A DNA stretch of 41,878 nt from the NCBI GenBank assembly GCA_903837355.1, contig CAILUI010000143.1:1-41878 (forward strand), given 5' to 3'. Within the stretch, counting starts at the first letter, position 1, and each line of letters begins with the position of its first letter. The translations under genes were made by a program, and so were the position numbers. Of this stretch, positions 1 to 8,148 are shown piece by piece. The stretch comes from an uncultured Victivallales bacterium (GTDB lineage Bacteria > Verrucomicrobiota > Lentisphaeria > Oligosphaerales > JAFGRS01). The notes under the pieces were generated by a model, which worked only from the letters and a program-made list of their open reading frames with translations, had not been told where the DNA came from and searched no databases.

Positions 1-127
1 CGAGGGTCGGGGGGCGAGGGTCGGGGGGCGAGGGTCGGGGGTCGGGGGTCGGGGGGCGAGGGGCGAGGGGCGAGGGGCGAGGGTCGGGGGGCGAGGGGCG
101 AGGGGCGAGGGGCGTGGGGCGAGGGGC
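1..127. repeat. G-rich heptad tandem array
   Basis: From base 2 the sequence reads as about 18 consecutive 7-base units. The main variants are GAGGGTC, GGGGGGC, GGGGGTC and GAGGGGC, with one GTGGGGC. The array continues past the left edge of the window. Runs of three or more G recur on the plus strand, so quadruplex formation is possible. No reading frame is credible here. The array ends just before a small hairpin, CACGC-TTCA-GCGTG (134-147), and two CTGAACN heptads at 162-175. Confidence 0.9.
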
Positions 128-161
128 GGAGTTCACGCTTCAGCGTGTCCCCAGGACAAGG

Positions 162-175
162 CTGAACTCTGAACA
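162..175. repeat. Short CTGAACN heptad pair
   Basis: Two adjacent 7-base units, CTGAACT and CTGAACA. The same core recurs at 7088-7101, again downstream of a longer heptad array and upstream of a gene. The rest of 128-229 shows only the small hairpin at 134-147. Confidence 0.5.
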
Positions 176-229
176 AAGATCGCCGTCAAGTCTCATACAA
201 GCTGACTTGCACCCCCGAGTCAGGCGGGC

Positions 230-259
230 TTGGGAAACCGCGTAGCGGGCGGCTATATT
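230..259 (+). promoter_or_regulatory. Candidate sigma-70-type promoter for the radical SAM gene
   Basis: TTGGGA (230-235) and TATATT (254-259) are separated by 18 bases and lie 28 bases before the start codon at 287. The match to the -35/-10 consensus is fair, and this is an AT-richer spot in GC-rich DNA. No transcription data are available. Confidence 0.45.
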
Positions 260-286
260 CGGGCATCGTGAGCCTTTCGGAGAGCC

Positions 287-2245
287 ATGCGCGTACTGCT
301 CATCACGCCGCCCCTACTGCAGTGTAACGCGCCGTACCCGGCGACGCCGCTGTTGGCGGCCTGGTTGCGGACGCAGGGCGTGGACGTTCGTCAGTTTGAT
401 GCTTCTCTGGCCCTGCTCGTGCGCCTGCTCAGCGCCGCGGGGCTGGCGCGAGTGCGGGAGGCGCTGGCGTTGCGGCCCGCAGTCCCCGGCTGCGCCTTCT
501 TTGTCGCCCAGGCGGAGGCCTACCTGGACTGGGTGGGGCCGGTCGTGCGCTTCCTGCAGGGCAAGGACCCGGCGCTGGCCTATCGGCTGAGCCACCTCGG
601 GACGTTGCCGGAAGGGCCGCGCTTCGAGGTCATGCGGCAGCAGGAACTCGACGAGAACGGCAGTCTGCGCTGGGCCTTTGGCACGCTGGGGGTCAGCGAT
701 CAGGCGCGCTACTTCGCCAGCCTGTTCATTGACGACATCGCGACGGCCATCAGCCGCGGCCTGGACCCCGGATTCGGGTTCTCGCGCTACGAGGAACGGC
801 TCTGCCAGGCGTTGCCGTCGTTGGCGCCACTGCAGGCGCGCCTGGCGGGACCGCCGACGCTGATCGACGTCCTCATTGACGAGGTGGCTGCCGAGGCGGC
901 CGCCGTCCACCGGCCGGATCTGGTTGGCTTGACGGTGCCCTTCCCGGGAACGCTCTACGGCGCGCTGCGCCTGGCGCGTGCCTGGCGTCGGCGGAACCCC
1001 GGTGTCCGTATCGCCTTGGGCGGGGGTTACGTGAACACTGAACTGCGGGACCTCCGTGACGTCGGGCTCTTTGACGAGGTGGACTACGTCTGTCTCGACG
1101 ACGGCTTCCGGGCGCTGGCGGGAGTCGTGCGCCACGCTGCGGGCGGGGGGGACGCAGTGCTGGTGCGTACGTTCGTCAAAGCGAGCGGTGCAGTGCGTTT
1201 GGTCGAGGGCCCGGCCGAGCCTGGTCCGCGGCACGGCGACCTGCCGGCGCCGGACTATGCGGCGCTGCCGCTGGCCGAGTATCTGCCGCTCACCGAGATG
1301 CTCAACCCGATGCAGGTCTTGTGGAGCAGCCAACGCTGGACCAAGCTCATGGTCGCGCACGGCTGCTACTGGCACCGCTGTGCCTTCTGCGACACCACGC
1401 TCGATTACATCAAGCGCTTCGAGCAACCGACGGCCGAACGCGTTGTGGACGGCATGGAGGAACTGAGTCAGCAAGGCGTCGGACAGGCCTTCCATCTGGT
1501 CGACGAGGCGTTGCCGCCGGCGCTGCTGCGCCGCCTCAGCGCCGAGATCCGTCGGCGGCGGCTGGTGGTCACATGGTGGGGCAACGTCCGTCTCGAGCCC
1601 GCCTTCGATGCGGACCTTGCCGGCCGCCTGGCCGCTGCCGGCTGCATCGCGGTTACCGGTGGCCTCGAAGCCTTTGACGACCGCCTGCTGCAGGTGCTGG
1701 ACAAGGGCATCACGGTCGCGGGTGCGGTGCGGGCCTGTGCGGCCCTGGCCGGAGCCGGGATCATGGTTCACGCCTACCTGATGTACGGCGTGCCGAGCCA
1801 GACCGAACAGGAGACCGTCGACGCCTTGGAGCGCTTGCGCCAGATGTTTGCCCTGGGACTGGTGCGCTCGGCCTTCTGGCACCGCTTTGCGGCCACCGTC
1901 CACAGCGCCATCGGTGCCGAGCCGGAGCGTTTTGGCATCCGCCTGGCGGCGGTGCCGTCGAGCTTTGCCCGCAATGAGGTCGCCTTCATCGACCCCCTCG
2001 GTGTCGACCACGACGCCCTGGGCGAGGGTCTGCGCCGGGCCGTGTACAACTATATGCATGGCCTGGGACTGGACGAGGATGTGCGCACCTGGTTTCAGGT
2101 CCCGGTGCCGCGGCCGCGGCCGGCCGCGGACGCGGTTGCGCGCCTGCTGCGGGGCGACCGCGAGGAGTCCACGCGGCCGACCCTCGGCCACCGTCCACCG
2201 CGGCCGGCACGCCGGCCGTTGCGCCGCCCCCGTCTCGGTGCCTGA
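287..2245 (+). CDS. B12-binding-domain radical SAM protein
   Basis: The 652-residue protein has the layout of cobalamin-type radical SAM enzymes: an N-terminal Rossmann-like B12-binding region (about 1-290, with a GGGYVNTE turn near 246) followed by a radical SAM core. The cluster cysteines are Cys360, Cys365 and Cys368, a CX4CX2C spacing rather than the classical CX3CX2C. The context GCYWxRCxFCD is one I associate with B12-radical SAM proteins. A classical DxHxxG cobalamin motif is not seen, which is common in this class. The Arg/Pro-rich C-terminus (about 600-652) looks disordered. ATG 287 follows GGAGAG at 279-284. The HD-domain gene follows after 70 bases and may be co-transcribed. The substrate is unknown; methyl transfer or ring chemistry would be typical. 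Confidence 0.85.
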   Translation: MRVLLITPPLLQCNAPYPATPLLAAWLRTQGVDVRQFDASLALLVRLLSAAGLARVREALALRPAVPGCAFFVAQAEAYLDWVGPVVRFLQGKDPALAYRLSHLGTLPEGPRFEVMRQQELDENGSLRWAFGTLGVSDQARYFASLFIDDIATAISRGLDPGFGFSRYEERLCQALPSLAPLQARLAGPPTLIDVLIDEVAAEAAAVHRPDLVGLTVPFPGTLYGALRLARAWRRRNPGVRIALGGGYVNTELRDLRDVGLFDEVDYVCLDDGFRALAGVVRHAAGGGDAVLVRTFVKASGAVRLVEGPAEPGPRHGDLPAPDYAALPLAEYLPLTEMLNPMQVLWSSQRWTKLMVAHGCYWHRCAFCDTTLDYIKRFEQPTAERVVDGMEELSQQGVGQAFHLVDEALPPALLRRLSAEIRRRRLVVTWWGNVRLEPAFDADLAGRLAAAGCIAVTGGLEAFDDRLLQVLDKGITVAGAVRACAALAGAGIMVHAYLMYGVPSQTEQETVDALERLRQMFALGLVRSAFWHRFAATVHSAIGAEPERFGIRLAAVPSSFARNEVAFIDPLGVDHDALGEGLRRAVYNYMHGLGLDEDVRTWFQVPVPRPRPAADAVARLLRGDREESTRPTLGHRPPRPARRPLRRPRLGA

Positions 2246-2315
2246 GCGAAGCTCGCTATTCGGGAGCGCCATGCTATGCTGTTGCCGCGGCAGTCCGCCC
2301 AGGAGACCGTGTACG

Positions 2316-3560
2316 ATGCCACCGGCTGACGAGACGAGCGCGCTGATGTCGCTGAATCCGGCGCTGATCGAGCGCATCTATGAGTGCGCCAGCATCCGGC
2401 GCTGGAATGACCAGGTGCGGCCGGTCGAGTTCACCGAGCTCGATAAGCAAGCCCACAAGATGATCATTGCCTATGTGCTCGGCCGCTTCGAGGAGGAGGC
2501 CGGGAACAAGGTCGACTGGATCCGGCTGATTGAGGGTGGCATCTTCGAGATGCTGCACCGGGTGTTGCTGACGGATATCAAGCCGCCGGTATTCCACAAG
2601 ATGATGCTGGAGAAGGGCCCGGAGCTCAACGCCTGGGTTCTGAACAACCTCGCGGCCGAGATTGGGCCGGTGAAGGCAGGCTTCCGCGAGCACTTCGAGC
2701 AGCACCTGATGGACACCGGCTACGCGCGGCGCGAGAAGCGGCTGCTGCGGGCGGCGCACTACCTGGCGACGCAGTGGGAGTTCAACATTCTGTTCAAGAT
2801 GTGCCCCTTTGTCTACGGGATCGACCGCATCAAAGAGGATATCGAGGGCCAGATTGAGGACCACTACGACCTGATCGGCGTGCAGAAGATCACCCTGGGT
2901 CGGAAGACGTCCGGGTTCGTCGATCTGTGCGGGCAGTTGCGCTTCCAGCGTCGCTGGTCGCAGTCGCCGCGGATTCCGGAGACGTCGGTGCTGGGGCACA
3001 TGCTGATCGTGGCCATCTTCACCTATCTGTGCCTACGGGAGTTGGGGGCGTGTGACCGGCGGCTGTACAACGGCTTCTGGGCAGGCCTCTTTCACGATCT
3101 CCCCGAGGTGCTGACGCGGGACATCACGTCGCCGGTGAAGGCCGCCGTGGAGGGTCTGGAGGAGATCATCAAAGAGTACGAGCGCATCCAGATGGAGGAG
3201 CGTTTGCTGCCGCTGGTGCCGCGGGACTGGCATGCCGAGTTGTCGTACTTCGTCGGGAACGAGTTTGCCAATCGCGCCGTCGAGGGGGGCCGGGTGCGCT
3301 CGGACCTGAGCATCGAGGAACTCTGCACGACCTACAACCACGAGGCGGCCAACGCCGTGGACGGCGAGGTCATCCGTTGCTGTGACCACCTCGCGGCCTT
3401 CATCGAGGCCTCGCTGTCCATCGGCCACGGGATCACCTCCAAGCACTTGACTGAGGGCGTGGAGCGTCTGCGGAAGCGCTATCAGGATCGGCGGGTTGCG
3501 AGTTTGGACTTCGGCGCCCTCTACCGCGCCTTCGACCCAGAACGGAACGGCAAACGCTGA
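2316..3560 (+). CDS. HD-domain phosphohydrolase, YfbR-like
   Basis: A 414-residue protein. ATG 2316 is chosen because AGGAG lies at 2301-2305; the open frame extends far upstream but that part shadows the radical SAM gene. The C-terminal half carries a metal-dependent HD phosphohydrolase signature: His228 (GHM), His260-Asp261 (FHDLPE), Glu264 and Asp357 (CCDHLAAF). The FHDLPEVLTRDITSPVK stretch closely resembles the YfbR 5'-nucleotidase type of HD domain (known: FHDLaEalTGDIptPvK). The first 220 or so residues are an extra, mainly helical region not found in YfbR, which is only about 200 residues. Hydrolysis of a nucleotide or similar phosphate is likely; the substrate is unknown. It lies 70 bases after the radical SAM gene, so the two may act on one pathway. 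Confidence 0.82.
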   Translation: MPPADETSALMSLNPALIERIYECASIRRWNDQVRPVEFTELDKQAHKMIIAYVLGRFEEEAGNKVDWIRLIEGGIFEMLHRVLLTDIKPPVFHKMMLEKGPELNAWVLNNLAAEIGPVKAGFREHFEQHLMDTGYARREKRLLRAAHYLATQWEFNILFKMCPFVYGIDRIKEDIEGQIEDHYDLIGVQKITLGRKTSGFVDLCGQLRFQRRWSQSPRIPETSVLGHMLIVAIFTYLCLRELGACDRRLYNGFWAGLFHDLPEVLTRDITSPVKAAVEGLEEIIKEYERIQMEERLLPLVPRDWHAELSYFVGNEFANRAVEGGRVRSDLSIEELCTTYNHEAANAVDGEVIRCCDHLAAFIEASLSIGHGITSKHLTEGVERLRKRYQDRRVASLDFGALYRAFDPERNGKR

Positions 3561-3626
3561 GGGCGGCGCCGAAGGCTCGGTATGGGCCACGGCGGGCCCC
3601 AACGGATGGGCATGAGGAGAGCACGC

Positions 3627-6434
3627 ATGTACAGCGCCAAGTGGATCATCGGGATGGTGAGTGTCGCCGGCATGCTGGCGGCCGAGGGGCAGGTGCTCAA
3701 GGAGTGGCGTTTCGACCAGGGCGGCCCGCAGGGGTGGGACGCCAGGATCAACCATGTCGCCGAGGTCCGTGTCGCCGACGGCGCCCTGCAGGCCCGCATC
3801 CTGGACTGGGATCCGTGGATCACGAGTCCGCAGTTTGAGGTCCCGGCCTCCCCTTACCAAGTTGTCGAACTCCGCCTGAAGACGGATTGCGGTGGCCAGG
3901 GCCAGCTCTACTATAGTAACACTACCGACACGCCCTACGGCGGCTTCATGCCCGAGAAGCTGATCTCTTTCGATCTGCGCGGCGATGGCCAGTGGCACAC
4001 CTACCGCATCTTCCCCTTCTGGCAGGCCGAGAAGAAGATCATCCTGCTGCGCCTGGACGTGGCACGGCCGGCGGCGGCGGACAACGGCAAGAAGAGCTTC
4101 GCGATGGAGTGGCTCCGCATCGTTGAACTCGCGAAAGCAGCGCCGGCGACGGCCGGTGCGGCCTGGGACTTCGCCCAGAACGCGGCCGGCTGGGAAGCGC
4201 AGGGGGCGACATCGGCCAGCGCGACGGCGGGTGCCTGGGCGCTGCAGGGCGGTGCCGACGAAGCGCTGTTGTTGCGCAGTCCGCCGGCACCGTTCAGCGC
4301 GGACAGCGCGGGCGACTGGGTGGTCATCGAGATGGCGGTGGATCGTGGTCGGACGGCCGTTCTGGGGTGGGCCTCGGCGAGCGCCAAGGGCCGTTCCCGC
4401 GAGGCGTTCGCCGTCAAGCCTGACGGTCTTTTCCATGTCTACAACCTGCTGCTGGGTGGGGCCACCGGCTGGTCGGGGGACATCCTGGCGCTGGAATTGG
4501 AGCCCAGCGAGGTGCCCGGCGCCGCGGTGCAGGTGCGGCGGATTCAGGTCTCGCCCGACCCGATCGGACCGCCGGCGATCGAGGTCCGTACCGCGGGGGC
4601 GGAGAACGCCATCACGCGTTGCGGGCAGCCTCTGCCGTTCTCGGTGAGTGTGCGCAACCTGGGTGGCGAGGTGTGCCGCGGCTTGCGGGTGGAGTCGATG
4701 GGGTTGCCCGAGGGGGTGCGGGTTGCCAGCGCTGCCGGCTGGGAACGTTTTCCCGACATTGATGTGCTGGATGTGGTCACGCTGCGCTTCACGCTCGCGG
4801 CCGAGCGGGCGGTGGACGGCGAGTTTGAGCTCCGCCTGAGTGGCCCAGGGGCGCCGGAGGAGAGTCGGAAGGGGCGTCTGCAGGTGTCCCCGGCGCTGGC
4901 CCTGCCCAAGGCCAGCTATGTGCCCGAGCCGCAGCCGGTGGCGTCGGACTACGAGGTCGGCGCACTGTACTTCCCCGGCTGGCCGACCATCGGCAATTGG
5001 GCCCGGATCTGGCCGGAAGCCCCGGAGCGCAAGCCGGTGCTGGGCTGGTATGACGAGGCGAATCCGGAATGCGTCGATTGGCAGATCAAGTGGGCCGTGG
5101 AGAATGGTCTCAGTTACTTCCTGGTGGACTGGTACTGGGACCGTGGCGGCATTCACCTCGACCACTGGGTGAAAGCGTTCCAGAAGGCGCGCTACAAGTC
5201 CTACCTGAAGTGGGCGATGATGTGGGCCAACCACAACGGCGCGGGGAGCCACTCCGAAGAGGACCAGCGCCAGGTCACGAAGTTCTGGATCGATAACTAT
5301 TTTGGCACCCCAGAGTACTACCGGATCAACGACATGCCCGTGGTGATGATCTGGAGTCCCACCGGCATGAACAGCGACCTCGAGGGCAAAGGCGGCGTCA
5401 AGCGTCTGCTGGAGATCTCCCGGGAGATGGCGCGCGCGGCGGGCTACAAAGGCATCTGGTTCATGACCATGAAGTGGCCCGAGGCGTCTACCGAGGCCAA
5501 GGACATCCAGTGGCTGGCGGATGCCGGTTTCGACATGACCAGCATCTACCACTATATGGGCCATGGTGGGAAGGCCGCGAACCCGCGCGACTACTCCTTC
5601 GACCTGGTGTCCGAATCGAGCCTGCCCTACTGGCGAGCCCGGCAGCAGACCGGCATCCTGCCGTTTCTGCCGAATCTCTCGACCGGCTGGGATGATCGGC
5701 CCTGGGCGGGCGAGAGCAAGGCCACGGTGGTCCACGGCCGCACGGTGGCCAAGTTCCAGCGTATCTGTGCGGACGCCAAGACCTTTGCCGACGAGAGTGG
5801 CGTTCGGCGCCGGGTCCTGGCGCCGCTGAACGAGTGGGGCGAGGGCTCGTACGCGGAGCCCTGCCAGGAGTTCGGTTTCGGCATGTACGAAGCGGTCCGC
5901 GAGACCTTCTGCAAGGAGCCAGCGAAGGGTTGGCCGCTGAACTACGCGCCGGCCGATGTCGGGCTCGGTCCTTACGACTTGCCTAACCAGAGCGACGGCA
6001 ACGTCGAGGCCTGGGAGTTCGCCCATGGCACGGAGGGCTGGAACGCGATGATGGGCCTTGGCGAGTTCAAGGTCGTTGACGGCGCCCTGGTGCTGACCGC
6101 GACGAGCAGCGATCCCGCCATCAGTACCTCGGTGGGTAGCCTCTGGGCGCGTCGCTTCAACGCGGTTCTGGTGCGCGCCAAGGTCGAGCCGACGGCCGGG
6201 AAGGTGGGCGACTTGCAGTTGTTCTGGTCCACCACGGCACAGGGGATCACGGAAGCGAGTGCGGTGAGCGTGCCGCTGGTTGCCGATGGCGAGTTCCACG
6301 ATTACCTGCTGCCGGTGGCCGAGAAACCGCGCTGGCGTGGGCGGGTCACGGGTTTCCGCCTGGATCCGGGCTCGCTGTCCGGCCTGAAGATGACGGTCGA
6401 GCGCGTGGCCATGGTGCCGGTTGCCAAGCCCTAG
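3627..6434 (+). CDS. Secreted GH99-like / WbsX-type glycan-active protein
   Basis: A 935-residue protein with an N-terminal signal sequence (MYSAKWIIGMVSVAGMLAAEG). ATG 3627 is preferred because AGGAGA (3615-3620) sits 6 bases upstream; an in-frame ATG at 3582 has no such site. Domains in order: two jelly-roll-like carbohydrate-binding regions (about 20-170 and 175-310), a NEW3/CARDB-like beta-sandwich (about 318-430), a TIM-barrel of the GH99-like/WbsX family (about 441-761), and a C-terminal jelly-roll (about 790-930). The barrel is recognised by GALYFPGW near its start, FLVDWYW, WANHN, and LNEWGEGSYAEP near its end; the last is characteristic of WbsX-like proteins. GH99 enzymes act on alpha-mannosides, but substrates of the WbsX branch are largely unknown. 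It is the first gene of the glycan island. Confidence 0.85.
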   Translation: MYSAKWIIGMVSVAGMLAAEGQVLKEWRFDQGGPQGWDARINHVAEVRVADGALQARILDWDPWITSPQFEVPASPYQVVELRLKTDCGGQGQLYYSNTTDTPYGGFMPEKLISFDLRGDGQWHTYRIFPFWQAEKKIILLRLDVARPAAADNGKKSFAMEWLRIVELAKAAPATAGAAWDFAQNAAGWEAQGATSASATAGAWALQGGADEALLLRSPPAPFSADSAGDWVVIEMAVDRGRTAVLGWASASAKGRSREAFAVKPDGLFHVYNLLLGGATGWSGDILALELEPSEVPGAAVQVRRIQVSPDPIGPPAIEVRTAGAENAITRCGQPLPFSVSVRNLGGEVCRGLRVESMGLPEGVRVASAAGWERFPDIDVLDVVTLRFTLAAERAVDGEFELRLSGPGAPEESRKGRLQVSPALALPKASYVPEPQPVASDYEVGALYFPGWPTIGNWARIWPEAPERKPVLGWYDEANPECVDWQIKWAVENGLSYFLVDWYWDRGGIHLDHWVKAFQKARYKSYLKWAMMWANHNGAGSHSEEDQRQVTKFWIDNYFGTPEYYRINDMPVVMIWSPTGMNSDLEGKGGVKRLLEISREMARAAGYKGIWFMTMKWPEASTEAKDIQWLADAGFDMTSIYHYMGHGGKAANPRDYSFDLVSESSLPYWRARQQTGILPFLPNLSTGWDDRPWAGESKATVVHGRTVAKFQRICADAKTFADESGVRRRVLAPLNEWGEGSYAEPCQEFGFGMYEAVRETFCKEPAKGWPLNYAPADVGLGPYDLPNQSDGNVEAWEFAHGTEGWNAMMGLGEFKVVDGALVLTATSSDPAISTSVGSLWARRFNAVLVRAKVEPTAGKVGDLQLFWSTTAQGITEASAVSVPLVADGEFHDYLLPVAEKPRWRGRVTGFRLDPGSLSGLKMTVERVAMVPVAKP

Positions 6435-6468
6435 CTGCGGTCGGCAGGGCAAGCGGAGGATGGTTCCC

Positions 6469-6960
6469 ATGAGATCAGCCTGTATCATGATGGTATGTCT
6501 GTTGCTGGTCGGCTGTGTCTACGAGGTGCCGCTGGCCACCGAGTCGCAGCAGGATGTGGACAAAGCCTTGCTGGGCACGTGGCAGACGGTCGAAGCCGAC
6601 GGGAAGGTGCGCGAGTTGCTGGTGCTGCCGCTGGGGGCGAAGGAGTACCTCGTCAGTTACCCCAGCAAGGCGCCGGATGGGATGTTCTTCCGCGCCTTCG
6701 TGGCCCAGGCCGGGCCGATGCCCATCATGCAGTTCCAGTTCCTGGGTGTGGCCAACGGTGAGGCGCCCGACGGACGGCGCGTTTACCACTTTGGGACCTT
6801 CCGCCTGGACGGCCCGCAACTGGTGCTGCGACTCATCAATCCCGAGGTGGTGAGCAAGGACGTAACCTCGACCGAGGCACTGGTCAAGGCCATGGCTGCC
6901 CAGCGCGAGAACCCGGCGCTGTTCGCCGAGCCGGTGACGTTCCAGCGTCTGGGCAAGTAG
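6469..6960 (+). CDS. Small lipoprotein, unknown function
   Basis: A 163-residue protein with a short signal peptide and lipobox (LLVGC, lipidated Cys16). The sequence GGAGG (6455-6459) is followed at once by an in-frame ATG (6460) and then by ATG 6469; the second has the normal 9-base spacing and is chosen. The mature part is a beta-rich domain with the look of a lipocalin-like or stress-type small barrel (opening LLGTWQTVEADGKVREL), but I do not recognise a named family. It follows the GH99-like gene by 34 bases and is probably co-transcribed. A GC-rich palindrome and a heptad array follow the stop codon. Confidence 0.8.
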   Translation: MRSACIMMVCLLLVGCVYEVPLATESQQDVDKALLGTWQTVEADGKVRELLVLPLGAKEYLVSYPSKAPDGMFFRAFVAQAGPMPIMQFQFLGVANGEAPDGRRVYHFGTFRLDGPQLVLRLINPEVVSKDVTSTEALVKAMAAQRENPALFAEPVTFQRLGK

Positions 6961-6961
6961 A

Positions 6962-6980
6962 CCGCCCGCCGGGCGGGCGG
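6962..6980. terminator. GC palindrome after the lipoprotein gene
   Basis: A perfect 9-base inverted repeat around one central G, with arms CCGCCCGCC and GGCGGGCGG, starts two bases after the stop codon. No T-run follows, so it is not a standard intrinsic terminator. It may stabilise the 3' end or assist termination. Confidence 0.35.
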
Positions 6981-6986
6981 GGGACT

Positions 6987-7056
6987 GGTTTCAGGGTTCA
7001 GGTTTCGGGGTTCAGGGTTCAGGTTTCGGGGTTCAGGGTTTAGGTTTCGGGGTTCA
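6987..7056. repeat. GGGTTCA/GGTTTCG heptad tandem array
   Basis: Ten consecutive 7-base units made of GGGTTCA, GGTTTCG, GGTTTCA and one GGGTTTA. The order gives a partial 21-base higher-order repeat (GGTTTCG GGGTTCA GGGTTCA). It lies in the gap between the lipoprotein gene and the GH29-like gene. Confidence 0.92.
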
Positions 7057-7087
7057 TGATCTGCCTGCAACCGCCTCTGCGGCTACC

Positions 7088-7115
7088 CTGAACACTGAAC
7101 ACCGAATACTGGCTC
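7088..7115. repeat. CTGAACA-type heptads before the GH29-like gene
   Basis: Four 7-base units: CTGAACA twice, CCGAATA, CTGGCTC. The TGAAC core is the reverse complement of the GTTCA core of the preceding array (6987-7056). The two tracts are therefore in opposite orientation around a small CCGC/GCGG hairpin near 7070-7083. The last unit runs into the ribosome-binding region of the next gene (GGAG, 7118-7121). Confidence 0.6.
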
Positions 7116-7133
7116 CTGGAGAAGGGCTTTCGT

Positions 7134-8096
7134 ATGACGGACCGGACCGCGTGGTTTGCCGCGTGTGGCTGGGGTGTTTTCTGCCACTACCTGGGCGACG
7201 CCAAGCAGGATACGACCGCCTGGAACGCTCAGGTGGACCGCTTTGACGTCGACGCCCTGGTGCGGCAGTTGGAGGTGGTCGGCGCCCGTTTCCTGTGTCT
7301 GACCATCGGCCAGAACTCCGGGCACTTCCTGGGCCCGAATGCGACCTACGACGACCTGGTTGGCGTCCGCCCGAGCAAGTGTTCGCGGCGCGATCTGGTG
7401 GCCGAGGTCGGTACGGCCCTCGCGGCGCGCGGGATACCGTTGCTCGCCTATCTGCCGAGCGGCGCGCCGGCGGCCGACCCGGTGGCTGTGGAGCGCCTGG
7501 GCTGGGAGTGGGGTTTCGAGGGCGGCTGGCCGCACGCCTGGGAGACGCGGCGGACCGGCAAGCGCCTGGCCGAGTTCCAGGTGAAGTGGGAGGCTGTCAT
7601 TCGCGAGTGGTCGTTGCGTTGGGGAGGCCTGGTGCGTGGCTGGTGGATTGACGGCTGCTACTTTGCCGACGAGATGTACCGCCACGCAGATGCCCCCAAC
7701 TTCGGCAGCTTCGCGGCCGCGTTGCGGGCGGGCAACCCAGACGGTATCGTCGCCTTCAACCCCGGCGTCAAGGTGCCGGTGGTCTGCCACAGCGAGGAGG
7801 AGGATTACGTGGCTGGGGAGATCGCCCAAGCTTTGCCAGAGTGTACCGGCCCTTGGGTTGAGCTCCACGGTCACCGCGCCCGCACCCACATTCTGAGTTA
7901 CCTTGGCGAGTCATGGGGCCGCGGCGAGCCGCGCTTCCCGCCCGATCTGGTCGCCGGTTACTCGCGCCACGTGACCGCGAAGGGCGGCGTCATCTCCTGG
8001 GATGTTCCCATCAGTGCGAGTGGGCTGATCCCGGAGGCCTTCCTGCGGCACCTCGAGCACATCGGACGCCGACTGCGGGAGACCGCGGGCAGTTGA
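7134..8096 (+). CDS. GH29-like (alpha-L-fucosidase-type) hydrolase
   Basis: A 320-residue protein without a clear signal peptide. ATG 7134 follows GGAGAAGGG. The opening WFaacGWGVFxHYL resembles the start of GH29 alpha-L-fucosidase barrels, and GWWIDGCYF around Asp173 corresponds in position and context to the GH29 nucleophile segment (W-x-D-G). At about 320 residues it is a minimal barrel without the C-terminal beta-sandwich of classical fucosidases. The general acid cannot be assigned by eye, though EEEDYVAGE (about 222-230) supplies candidates. It sits in the glycan island between lipoprotein genes and probably releases a sugar from oligosaccharides. Fucose specificity is not demonstrated. 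Confidence 0.7.
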   Translation: MTDRTAWFAACGWGVFCHYLGDAKQDTTAWNAQVDRFDVDALVRQLEVVGARFLCLTIGQNSGHFLGPNATYDDLVGVRPSKCSRRDLVAEVGTALAARGIPLLAYLPSGAPAADPVAVERLGWEWGFEGGWPHAWETRRTGKRLAEFQVKWEAVIREWSLRWGGLVRGWWIDGCYFADEMYRHADAPNFGSFAAALRAGNPDGIVAFNPGVKVPVVCHSEEEDYVAGEIAQALPECTGPWVELHGHRARTHILSYLGESWGRGEPRFPPDLVAGYSRHVTAKGGVISWDVPISASGLIPEAFLRHLEHIGRRLRETAGS

Positions 8097-8148
8097 TAGC
8101 GGCGCTGCCGGCGGGATCTGGGCCGGTCGTGCCAGCCGCGGAGCAGGG

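Noticed and set aside
314..2377. 687-codon minus-strand open frame opposite the radical SAM gene
   Set aside because: Shadow frame with no recognisable protein features.
3033..6488. 1,151-codon open frame on the minus strand opposite the GH99-like gene
   Set aside because: It is a shadow of a high-GC gene: the product is rich in Arg, His, Pro and Gly, has no domain, and overlaps a well-supported gene completely.
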